A stretch of DNA of 64,000 nucleotides from Pseudoneobacillus rhizosphaerae (GTDB lineage Bacteria; Bacillota; Bacilli; Bacillales; Cytobacillaceae). Below are positions 54,569 through 62,207 of the stretch, in pieces; within the stretch, counting starts at the first letter, position 1; each line of letters opens with the position of its first letter. The stretch lies in the NCBI RefSeq assembly GCF_917563885.1, contig NZ_CAKJTG010000005.1:1-64000 (forward strand). Reading direction: 5' to 3'. Under the pieces are notes generated by a model, which was not told the origin of the DNA, did no database searches, and saw nothing but the letters and a program-made list of their open reading frames with translations. The position numbers and the translations under genes were made by a program.

Positions 54569-55309
54569 TTACATCATTATTCCACCATCAACATGGAGTA
54601 CTGTCCCATTTACATAATTTGACTCTTCTGATGCTAAAAATAAATATGCATTCGCAATATCTTCAGGAACACCAAGTCTACCGAGTGGTACCATCATTTT
54701 CATTTGGTCCAAGATTTTTTCGGGCACCTTTGCCGTCATTCCCGTTTCAATAAATCCAGGTGCAACCGCGTTCACATTGATACCCTTTCGACCAAGCTCT
54801 TTAGCCCATGTCTTCGTCATCCCAACAACACCAGCTTTAGTTGCTGCGTAATTTGTTTGTCCGACGTTGCCATATACACCTGAAACGGAAGAAGTATTAA
54901 TGATTTTTCCCTTTCCTTGCTCTACCATTGTCGGAAGGACAGCTTGTGTACAATGAAAAACACCTGTAAGGTTGACATCTATCACTTTCTGAAAATCCTC
55001 GACAGCTAGTTTGGAGAGCATTCCGTCTTTCGTAATCCCTGCATTATTTACAAGGATATCAATCCTTCCGTATTTCCCCAAAACGGCTTTGACCATTTCA
55101 TCTACACTCTTACGGTCTGCAACATTAACTTGAAAAAAGGTGGCATCATAACCTTCTGACTTTATATTGTGTACACTCACATTGCCTAGCTCTTCATTAA
55201 AATCAACAACTGCAACCTTTGCTCCTTGTCGGGCAAAGGAGAGTGCTGCTGCGAATCCAATACCACTTGCAGCTCCTGTGATAATAGCTACTTTATCCTT
55301 TAATCTCAA
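54569..55309 (-). CDS. Short-chain dehydrogenase/reductase, FabG-like
   Basis: About 246 residues. 'IITGAASGIGFAAA' binds NAD(P); 'NNAGITKDGML', catalytic 'INTSSVSGVYGNVGQTNYAATKAG' (Ser-Tyr-Lys) and 'PGFIETGM' are present. Fatty acid-type ketoreductases share these motifs, so reduction of a 3-oxoacyl thioester is plausible. TTG 55309 is the likely start because MRLKDKVAIITG matches FabG N-termini; the start overlaps the previous gene by 17 bases. It is the last gene of the block running from 57.2 kb. Confidence 0.85.
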   Translation of the reverse strand: MRLKDKVAIITGAASGIGFAAALSFARQGAKVAVVDFNEELGNVSVHNIKSEGYDATFFQVNVADRKSVDEMVKAVLGKYGRIDILVNNAGITKDGMLSKLAVEDFQKVIDVNLTGVFHCTQAVLPTMVEQGKGKIINTSSVSGVYGNVGQTNYAATKAGVVGMTKTWAKELGRKGINVNAVAPGFIETGMTAKVPEKILDQMKMMVPLGRLGVPEDIANAYLFLASEESNYVNGTVLHVDGGIMM

Positions 55310-56201
55310 CTTCCACACCCCGATTATTCAAAAATTCAGACATAGAATTTAGTAGTTGATCTAAATCATCTACCAATGGAGAATGCCCGCAATCTTTCAA
55401 TTCTACAAACCTTGCATAATCTCCTAAATCATGAAGTAATTCCTTAGTCATTTGCTCAGATACCACAAAGTCTCTATCACCATGTAAAACCAGTACTGGA
55501 ACATTTATGTTCTTTACACTTCCATTTCCTACTGACACTTCATTATCTTCATTACTAATATTAAATGTATTTAGAGCATGATAAACCTCAGCTAAATTTC
55601 TTTGTGTTAGAATGTCGTCTACATACTCTTCATAAAGCTCTGGATGAGGTTGATTTTTGGTATAGATTGCCGCGTTCCAAACAGCCTTTAAAAAGTCACG
55701 ATTAAGGCTATCATAAGCACCCTGAATCGGAACTGTTCTAATCGGGTCATTTTGTATTTCGTCGAATGTTTTATAACGTAAATTTAGATCTAATTGTCCC
55801 TCACTATTTAATCCGTAAAATGGGTATCCTCTAGTTGAAGCAGAAGCTAAAAGAATTAATTTTTCACAATATCCTTGATAGTCAGAGACGAATTGCATAC
55901 ACACAGCTCCACCTGTTGACCAACCAACCATTGCGAAATCCTTTAATCCAATTTTGTCGACAAATAGCTTTATATCATCTGAGAAATCTTTGATAGACTG
56001 AATTGGAGTAAGATAGCTAGAGCTTCCGAATCCACGTAAATCAACCGCATATAACTTAAAAGACGCATCCATATTTTCTAAGACTAAGTCCCAATGTTTA
56101 GAAGAAGTCATATTCCCATGAACTAATAAGACTTTCCTATCTCCACCTTCTCTTTCACGGTAAGCAAGTTTTTCTCCATTTGGTAATAATACTTCTTTCA
56201 T
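55293..56201 (-). CDS. Alpha/beta hydrolase
   Basis: 302 residues. Oxyanion region 'LLVHGNMTSSKHWD', nucleophile elbow 'VGWSTGG' (Ser95), acid in 'VLHGDRDFVV' and histidine in 'LKDCGHSPLVDD'. It may hydrolyse a thioester, lactone or ester intermediate. Start overlaps the KAS-III-like gene by four bases (ATGA). Confidence 0.83.
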   Translation of the reverse strand: MKEVLLPNGEKLAYREREGGDRKVLLVHGNMTSSKHWDLVLENMDASFKLYAVDLRGFGSSSYLTPIQSIKDFSDDIKLFVDKIGLKDFAMVGWSTGGAVCMQFVSDYQGYCEKLILLASASTRGYPFYGLNSEGQLDLNLRYKTFDEIQNDPIRTVPIQGAYDSLNRDFLKAVWNAAIYTKNQPHPELYEEYVDDILTQRNLAEVYHALNTFNISNEDNEVSVGNGSVKNINVPVLVLHGDRDFVVSEQMTKELLHDLGDYARFVELKDCGHSPLVDDLDQLLNSMSEFLNNRGVEVEIKG

Positions 56202-57217
56202 TTACAGCTCTCCTTTCCCCATCTAATTGTGGTAGCTCCCCAAGCATAGCCAATTCCGGCACTAACGAGAACGACTACATCACCATTCTTTATTTTCCCT
56301 TGCTCTAATGCCAACTCTAACGATAAAATTTGATCAATTTGACCGATATGACCATAATCTTCTAGATAAATCGATTGGTTTTCGGACAAGCCTAATTCAG
56401 TTAATACATAATCATGTGCAGACCTTTTCATGTGAAGAATTCCTAAATAATTGATATCACTTACCGAGTAACCACTCTTTTGTACAGATTCTTTGATGAC
56501 TTTTAAAAAGTTTTCCATCGATTTCTGTTCAAGACGAAGCTTCATTCCTTGGGGATCTAAAACATCTAGGTAATTCAGTCGCGCATCTAATGCCTCTTTA
56601 GAGATTGGTAGTTTTGTTCCTCCCGCTAGGACAACCACATCCTCTGAAAAGGAGCCATCCGTTATCATTTCAGTTTCAAGTAACACATTTTGGTTATGAT
56701 CTTTTTGAAGGAGGATGGCACCACCACCAGCTGCTAAATTAAACATAAACCTAGTACGTGGGTTCTCGTAATCAATAAAATCAACATTTCGATAACCACC
56801 AGCTAAAAGAACAGTTTGAATAGACGAATCTGCCACCATCATGCTCTTAGCAAGTTTTAGTGCCATCATTGTCGTACCACACCTAAGCGCTACATCAAAT
56901 GCCCATGCATTATACGCTCCGACTGCTTCCTGTAGTTTAATACCAGCGGTCCAAAGTGGATATTCCTTATGTTCTTCTCCAATATAAATAACTAAATTAA
57001 TGTCAGCTGGATTAATTCCCGCTTTTTCAATAGCTTTTCTAGCAGCCTTTATTCCCATCTCGCAAGTATGATCATCAACACCAGGCACAGGTTTTTTCTT
57101 TATTCCCATCTTCTCTTCTACAACACCAATGGGAATTCCTGCCTTTTCAGCAACTTCTCTGCTTGTCATATAGTTTTCAGGTATATAAATTCCTGTACTG
57201 ACTATGCCTATATTCAT
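56198..57217 (-). CDS. KAS-III/FabH-like condensing enzyme
   Basis: 339 residues of the thiolase fold. The nucleophilic cysteine is in 'DVALRCGTTMMA' (C113) and the second-half histidine in 'LGILHMKRSAHD' (H262). The position of the usual FabH asparagine is 'EDYGHIGQID', a histidine (H290), so the active site differs from housekeeping FabH. A decarboxylating or non-decarboxylating condensation is possible; this is not a fab operon. It is followed in overlap by the hydrolase. Confidence 0.8.
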   Translation of the reverse strand: MNIGIVSTGIYIPENYMTSREVAEKAGIPIGVVEEKMGIKKKPVPGVDDHTCEMGIKAARKAIEKAGINPADINLVIYIGEEHKEYPLWTAGIKLQEAVGAYNAWAFDVALRCGTTMMALKLAKSMMVADSSIQTVLLAGGYRNVDFIDYENPRTRFMFNLAAGGGAILLQKDHNQNVLLETEMITDGSFSEDVVVLAGGTKLPISKEALDARLNYLDVLDPQGMKLRLEQKSMENFLKVIKESVQKSGYSVSDINYLGILHMKRSAHDYVLTELGLSENQSIYLEDYGHIGQIDQILSLELALEQGKIKNGDVVVLVSAGIGYAWGATTIRWGKESCK

Positions 57218-57231
57218 TCAAACACCCCAGA

Positions 57232-57411
57232 CTATAAATCTTCCACTCTCTTTTTCATAAATTGCATCGCGTCTTCAATTGTATTAAATAAATTCTCGTT
57301 ATCCTCCTGGACATGAGTTACTTTAATTCTCCACTGCTTTTCATTGGATTCTTCATTAAAGTCTGTTACCTGAAAGCGAACGATGAAGGATGAGATTTGC
57401 TTTGATTCCAT
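57232..57411 (-). CDS. 59-residue small protein in the operon
   Basis: MESKQISSFIVRFQVTD onward, ending in EDAMQFMKKRVEDL. AGGAGAG stands six bases before the ATG, and the gene fits tightly between the livM gene (11 bases) and the KAS-III-like gene (14 bases), so it is translated as part of the operon. Predicted alpha/beta, soluble; no family recognised. Confidence 0.75.
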   Translation of the reverse strand: MESKQISSFIVRFQVTDFNEESNEKQWRIKVTHVQEDNENLFNTIEDAMQFMKKRVEDL

Positions 57412-57422
57412 TGTATACTCTC

Positions 57423-58430
57423 CTAACCTGCTAGCTTTTCCTCTTTTTTAACATCTGGCTTTTTTCTTCGCTTCCAATTAATCGATTTAAGTGTTCCGAC
57501 AATTCCAAGAGGGAAAAACATAACAGCTAAAATATAAATAATTCCAAAGAAGATAATCCATCTTTCAAATATCCAGTGTTCCTTTGCCAGTGCGGTTAAC
57601 CAATGATGGGCAAATTCAATTAATCCGGCACCGATGATGGCACCTACTAAAGTGCCTACCCCACCAATAATCGTCATGAGGAGCGCATCTAATGTAATAT
57701 CTAATGCAAATACACTCGTATTAACGAAACGCAAGGAAACAGCATATAAAATCCCTGCAATGCCTGCAAAAATCCCAGAAATGATGCTAGCAATAATTTT
57801 ATAATGTAATACTTGGTAGCCTAATGATTCTGTTCTTTGCTCATTTTCTCTAATTGCTTGCAGTACCCGACCCACCGGTGAATTCGTAAATCTACTTAAT
57901 ATTAGAAACACAGCTATCATACAGATCAAACAAATAAAATAAAAATCAGTTCGATCTTTTAATATCTCAGGCACCCTAAAGGTAAAGCCATCATTTCCAT
58001 AAGTTAATGTTCTCCACTTTTCGGCTAGAACAAGGAATAAACCTGATAAGGATAACGTAAGCATCGCATAGAAATGGCTTTTCAATCTTAGTGTCAATAA
58101 TCCAACAAAGAAACTAATAATAGCTGTTAACAAAATAGTCGTTAAAATGGCTAATACAAAGTTCAAATTAGTTGGTTCATAGCGCTTCATAAAAACCCCG
58201 ATTGCATATGCCCCAATCCCAAAGTACATTGCATGCCCAAATGAAACAATCCCTGTAAAACCGAGTAAAAGATCATAACTCATGGCAAAAATAGAAAAAA
58301 TAAAAACCTGTGTTAACAAAATAAATAAACTTCGAGAATCATGAACAAATGGTAAAAGGAGTAGAAAGGCAGCTATAATAAAGTAAATGGCGTTTGCACG
58401 ATTGTTATAAGTCCATTTCATGTCTTTCAC
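57423..58430 (-). CDS. Branched-chain amino acid-type ABC permease LivM
   Basis: 335 residues and about ten membrane segments. 'GFTGIVSFGHAMYFGIGAYAIG' and 'SPVGRVLQAIRENEQRTESLGYQV' are typical of LivM-like permeases. It overlaps the livH gene by four bases. The transported compound need not be a branched-chain amino acid. Confidence 0.88.
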   Translation of the reverse strand: MKDMKWTYNNRANAIYFIIAAFLLLLPFVHDSRSLFILLTQVFIFSIFAMSYDLLLGFTGIVSFGHAMYFGIGAYAIGVFMKRYEPTNLNFVLAILTTILLTAIISFFVGLLTLRLKSHFYAMLTLSLSGLFLVLAEKWRTLTYGNDGFTFRVPEILKDRTDFYFICLICMIAVFLILSRFTNSPVGRVLQAIRENEQRTESLGYQVLHYKIIASIISGIFAGIAGILYAVSLRFVNTSVFALDITLDALLMTIIGGVGTLVGAIIGAGLIEFAHHWLTALAKEHWIFERWIIFFGIIYILAVMFFPLGIVGTLKSINWKRRKKPDVKKEEKLAG

Positions 58431-59287
58431 CCTTTCATCCCAAATAAACCTTGTGGTCTAAAAACTAAAACTACAGCCATTAACAGCATGTTTGCTGCTA
58501 AAGCCAAATCAGGTACATAGTAAGCCATAAACGAACCCGATAATCCAACTAATGCTGCAGCTAATAATGACCCTTTAAAGTTACCCATACCACCGATTAC
58601 AACAACGATAAATGCCAATATCGCAAACTCTAACCCCATTTCAGCGTGAATCACTCCAGAATAAGGTCCTAAAAGCACGCCACCGAGAGCAGCCATACCA
58701 GCCCCAATCATAAAGACAAACATAAATACTTTTTGAATATTGATGCCTAGCGCCTGAACCATTTCTTTGTTCATAACTCCAGCACGAACAACCAAACCAA
58801 TTTTCGTCTTGGACAACAAGAATTGAACGGCGGCAAATACTAACAACCCTACGAAAATAATAAACAATCGATACTTGATGATAATGACACCACCGATTTC
58901 CCAGCTTCCAACTAAATAATCTGGAGGGTTGGCAGATATTTGGTTAGGACCCCAAACAACCTTTAACATTTCAGATAAAACAAGCATCAATCCAAGTGTA
59001 ATTAATATTTGTTGGACATGATTTCCATAAACAGGTTTAATAATCCATCTTTCTGTGAGAATTCCCAGTAAAAATCCAACGAGGATAGCACCTAAAATTC
59101 CAATAAAAAAACTTCCAGTCTTTGAATAGATCCAAATCCCACTATAAGCACCCCAAGCAAATAATCCACCATGAGCAAAATTAAGAACATCCATTAATCC
59201 CAAAATGAGAGTAAGCCCTGCTGCCAATAAAAAAATTAGCATGCCTGTTGCAAGCCCATTTAATGATAAGTTTAGTAAAACATCCAA
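58427..59287 (-). CDS. Branched-chain amino acid-type ABC permease LivH
   Basis: 286 residues. 'LGLMDVLNFAHGGLFAWGAYSG' and 'VVVIGGMGNFKGSLLAAALVG' are LivH signatures. It pairs with LivM. Confidence 0.9.
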   Translation of the reverse strand: MDVLLNLSLNGLATGMLIFLLAAGLTLILGLMDVLNFAHGGLFAWGAYSGIWIYSKTGSFFIGILGAILVGFLLGILTERWIIKPVYGNHVQQILITLGLMLVLSEMLKVVWGPNQISANPPDYLVGSWEIGGVIIIKYRLFIIFVGLLVFAAVQFLLSKTKIGLVVRAGVMNKEMVQALGINIQKVFMFVFMIGAGMAALGGVLLGPYSGVIHAEMGLEFAILAFIVVVIGGMGNFKGSLLAAALVGLSGSFMAYYVPDLALAANMLLMAVVLVFRPQGLFGMKG

Positions 59288-59304
59288 AGATGAGCCCTCC
59301 TTCC

Positions 59305-60012
59305 TTAGGCAATGCCTAAATATTTCCTTCTCATATCTGCATCTTGTTTTAGTTGATTCATAACCCCATGACTTACGGTCCTACCGTCATCAATAATATA
59401 AAAACAGTCGCCTATAGTACTAGCCATCATGAAATTTTGTTCGACTAGAACGATAGTCGTTTGTTCTTTCATTTGGATAATCGATTCCATCACCTTTTCA
59501 ACAACAATGGGTGCTAGTCCTTTACTTGGTTCGTCAATTAATAAAAGCTCATTATTGTTGATATATGCCCTTGCAATAGAGAGCATTTGTTTTTGCCCAC
59601 CACTCAGTAGACCTCCAGGCTTTTTCCAAAACTTCTTTAAATCTGGAAATAAATCTAAAATCCAATCCATTCTATCTAATGTTTCTTGATTATCTTTTTG
59701 GATCGCTACCTTCATATTTTCCTCAACAGTTAAATCAGCAAATATCCCTTGGTCTTCGGGAACATATCCAATCCCTTTTTTAGCAACTAGATAGGTTGGT
59801 AGTTTTTTAATATCTTCCCCTTTATAGGTGATTGCCCCCTTCGAAGCGGGATTTAAGCCCATAATCGTTCTTAACGTTGTGGTTTTACCAGCCCCATTTC
59901 TACCTAGTAAAACCGTTACTTCTCCTTTTTTCACTTCAAGTGAAACACCCTGCAATATGTGATATTGACCAATGTAGGTTTCAACCGCATTTAGTTTCAA
60001 AAGCTCACTCAT
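59305..60012 (-). CDS. ABC importer ATPase LivF
   Basis: 235 residues. Walker A GRNGAGKTT, signature 'LLSGGQKQM' and Walker B 'LLLIDEPSKGL'. It overlaps livG by eight bases. Confidence 0.9.
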   Translation of the reverse strand: MSELLKLNAVETYIGQYHILQGVSLEVKKGEVTVLLGRNGAGKTTTLRTIMGLNPASKGAITYKGEDIKKLPTYLVAKKGIGYVPEDQGIFADLTVEENMKVAIQKDNQETLDRMDWILDLFPDLKKFWKKPGGLLSGGQKQMLSIARAYINNNELLLIDEPSKGLAPIVVEKVMESIIQMKEQTTIVLVEQNFMMASTIGDCFYIIDDGRTVSHGVMNQLKQDADMRRKYLGIA

Positions 60013-60766
60013 CGTGAAGACCTCCTAAATAAGCCGATTGAACCAATTCATTTTGCATAATTTCATTTGGGGTTCCATCAGCTAGTAATCTTCCATTAAA
60101 TAACACCATGACTGAATCAGATAAATCTAGAATCATATCCATTTTGTGTTCTATTAATATTATCGTTCGGTTTCCTTGTTCTTTGATTTTTTTAATTACT
60201 TCCAAAATAGCCGGTACTTCTTCTAAAGACATCCCAGCAGTTGGTTCATCCAATAAAAGTACTTCAGTTTCCAAAGCAAGTAGCATGGCAATCTCAAGCT
60301 TTCTTTTTTCCCCGTGAGCAAGATTTTTAGCTAAGGAATCCTTTTTCTCATCTAATAAAACTAACTTCAACCAATCGATAGACTTTGTTTCAAAGTCCTT
60401 ATATTTCTTAAAATGTGAAAACATCGTATAGCGTAACCCTCTTTGAGATTGAACAGCTAAACGGACATTTTCCAAGACGGTTAAATTGGGAAATACATTT
60501 GTAATTTGGAACGATCTCCCTATTCCTTCCCGAGTTCTTTTCGTAGGAGTAAATTTCGTAATATCCTTTCCATTGAATAGGATACTACCTTTAGATGGTG
60601 ATAATTGACCACTTAGCAGGTTAAAAAAGGTTGTTTTACCTGCACCATTTGGACCAATTATTGACTTAAAATGGTTTTTGGGAACAGCAATTGTTACCCC
60701 ATCAACAGCAATGTGTCCACCAAAGGTAATCGTCAAATCCTTTGTTTCAATCAAAGTAGTCATCAT
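60005..60766 (-). CDS. ABC importer ATPase LivG
   Basis: 253 residues. Walker A GPNGAGKTT, signature 'NLAHGEKRKLE' and Walker B 'VLLLDEPTAGM'. The 'LAHGEKR' signature is characteristic of LivG. It follows a hairpin after livK. Confidence 0.9.
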   Translation of the reverse strand: MMTTLIETKDLTITFGGHIAVDGVTIAVPKNHFKSIIGPNGAGKTTFFNLLSGQLSPSKGSILFNGKDITKFTPTKRTREGIGRSFQITNVFPNLTVLENVRLAVQSQRGLRYTMFSHFKKYKDFETKSIDWLKLVLLDEKKDSLAKNLAHGEKRKLEIAMLLALETEVLLLDEPTAGMSLEEVPAILEVIKKIKEQGNRTIILIEHKMDMILDLSDSVMVLFNGRLLADGTPNEIMQNELVQSAYLGGLHDE

Positions 60767-60791
60767 TTCACCTTCCTCGTTCTATAGAAAT

Positions 60792-60824
60792 AATGAACTT
60801 CGGTAATTCTACCGAAGTTCATTA
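60792..60824 (-). terminator. Intraoperon hairpin between livK and livG
   Basis: AATGAACTTCGGTA pairs perfectly with TACCGAAGTTCATT around four bases and lacks a T tract. It may stabilise livK mRNA or reduce read-through, giving more binding protein than permease. Confidence 0.7.
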
Positions 60825-60830
60825 TTTGGA

Positions 60831-62078
60831 TTAATTTCTAATTGGAGGAGCTGTTTCTTCCGGTTTTAATTCACGAATTAATACTGGAACTGGGTAAGGT
60901 ACTCCATCCTTTTTCTCTAGTTTAATTGCGTATAAACTTTGTAATGCTTGGTGATCTTCTGGACGGAAAGTCATTGTACCTTTAGGTGTTTCAAAGCTCA
61001 TTCCTTCCATCGTACTAATTAATGTATCAGCGTTTGTATCACCTTCCGTTTTCTTTAACGCTTCCACAATCGCAATAGCTGCGCTCATACCACCAGGAGT
61101 GAAAAGGTCAGGTACATCGCCATTGAAACGCTTTTTATGCTCATCTACTAACCAAGTATTGATTTCATTTTGAGGAAGATCATGGTAATAAACTGAGAAA
61201 CCTTCCATTCCAACCAACGCTTCCATTGTTGCTAGTGCTGGGATATCTGGTGCCCCTGTTGAAATTTTGATACCCTTTTCTTGCACTTTCATATCAGCAA
61301 TTTGATTCCAAGGTGAGTTAGCCCCGGCCCATACTACGAATAAATAATCAGGTTTTGAATCAATGATCTTTTGGATATTTGAAGTGAAGTCAGTTGCGGC
61401 TGGATCAGCATATTCTTCATGAACAATATCTGCTCCAAGTTTTACAGCTGCTTCCTTAAATGCCGCTACTCCATCACGTCCAAAGGAATAATCTGGAGCT
61501 AAAGTAGCAATTTTTACTCCTTCACCAGCGATTGCTGCTGCACCTGCAACTGCATCCTGTGAAGAGTTACGAGCTGTACGGAAAATGTACTTATTAAACT
61601 CTGATCCTGTAATACTATCAGCTACAGCTGGCTCAACAACCATAATTTTTTCATATTCTTCTGCTAAAGGAAGAACAGCTAATGTATCTCCAGAACTTGA
61701 AGATCCTACTAGGAAATCAACAGCATCTTCTTCTAATAATTTTGTTGCTTTCTGAACTGCGACTTCTGGTTTTGTTTCAGTATCTTCGATAATTACTTCA
61801 ATTTTTCTACCTGCAACCTCCATCGTTCCTTCAGTTGCATATTCTAAACCAAGTTCAAATCCTTGAATCGTTTGTTTTCCATAGGATTCAAGTCCACCAG
61901 TTTGAGAAGCTAGAAGACCGATTTTGATAGGCTCTGTGTTTTTCTCCTCTGTTGCTGGTTCGTCATTTCCTTTTGGTTCGTCAGATGTTTTTTCTGAACT
62001 GGAACTGCATGCGCTTACAAAAATCATTAGAAATGCAAGCAAATTAATAAAAATCGTTTTCCGTGATAATTTTTTCAC
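60831..62078 (-). CDS. Substrate-binding lipoprotein LivK-like
   Basis: 415 residues. Lipoprotein signal with 'VSACSSSSEK' at the lipobox near residue 24, then a type-1 periplasmic-binding fold with 'IKIGLLASQTGGLESYGKQTIQGFELGLEYA'. It captures the substrate for the LivHMGF importer. The start is a GTG after AGGGGGG. Substrate is uncertain: this family also takes up aromatic acids, amides and urea. Confidence 0.9.
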   Translation of the reverse strand: MKKLSRKTIFINLLAFLMIFVSACSSSSEKTSDEPKGNDEPATEEKNTEPIKIGLLASQTGGLESYGKQTIQGFELGLEYATEGTMEVAGRKIEVIIEDTETKPEVAVQKATKLLEEDAVDFLVGSSSSGDTLAVLPLAEEYEKIMVVEPAVADSITGSEFNKYIFRTARNSSQDAVAGAAAIAGEGVKIATLAPDYSFGRDGVAAFKEAAVKLGADIVHEEYADPAATDFTSNIQKIIDSKPDYLFVVWAGANSPWNQIADMKVQEKGIKISTGAPDIPALATMEALVGMEGFSVYYHDLPQNEINTWLVDEHKKRFNGDVPDLFTPGGMSAAIAIVEALKKTEGDTNADTLISTMEGMSFETPKGTMTFRPEDHQALQSLYAIKLEKKDGVPYPVPVLIRELKPEETAPPIRN

Positions 62079-62169
62079 GTTGTTGTTTCCCCCCTGTTTA
62101 TATTTTTAAAAAATTTTAAAGCTTTGTCATTATCATATATAGGGGTAGTTACAATCGAGTTACAGAAAT

Positions 62170-62196
62170 AAAGAGATGCAAAGATCGCATCTCTAT
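62170..62196 (-). terminator. Terminator of the BTAD regulator gene
   Basis: AGAGATGC pairs with GCATCTCT between the regulator and livK. Confidence 0.8.
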
Positions 62197-62207
62197 TATT
62201 GTTAATA

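Noticed and set aside
54569-57217. OleABCD-type olefin pathway
   Set aside because: KAS-III-like, hydrolase and SDR genes are superficially similar, but the SDR is FabG-like rather than OleD-like and no OleC ligase is in the operon.
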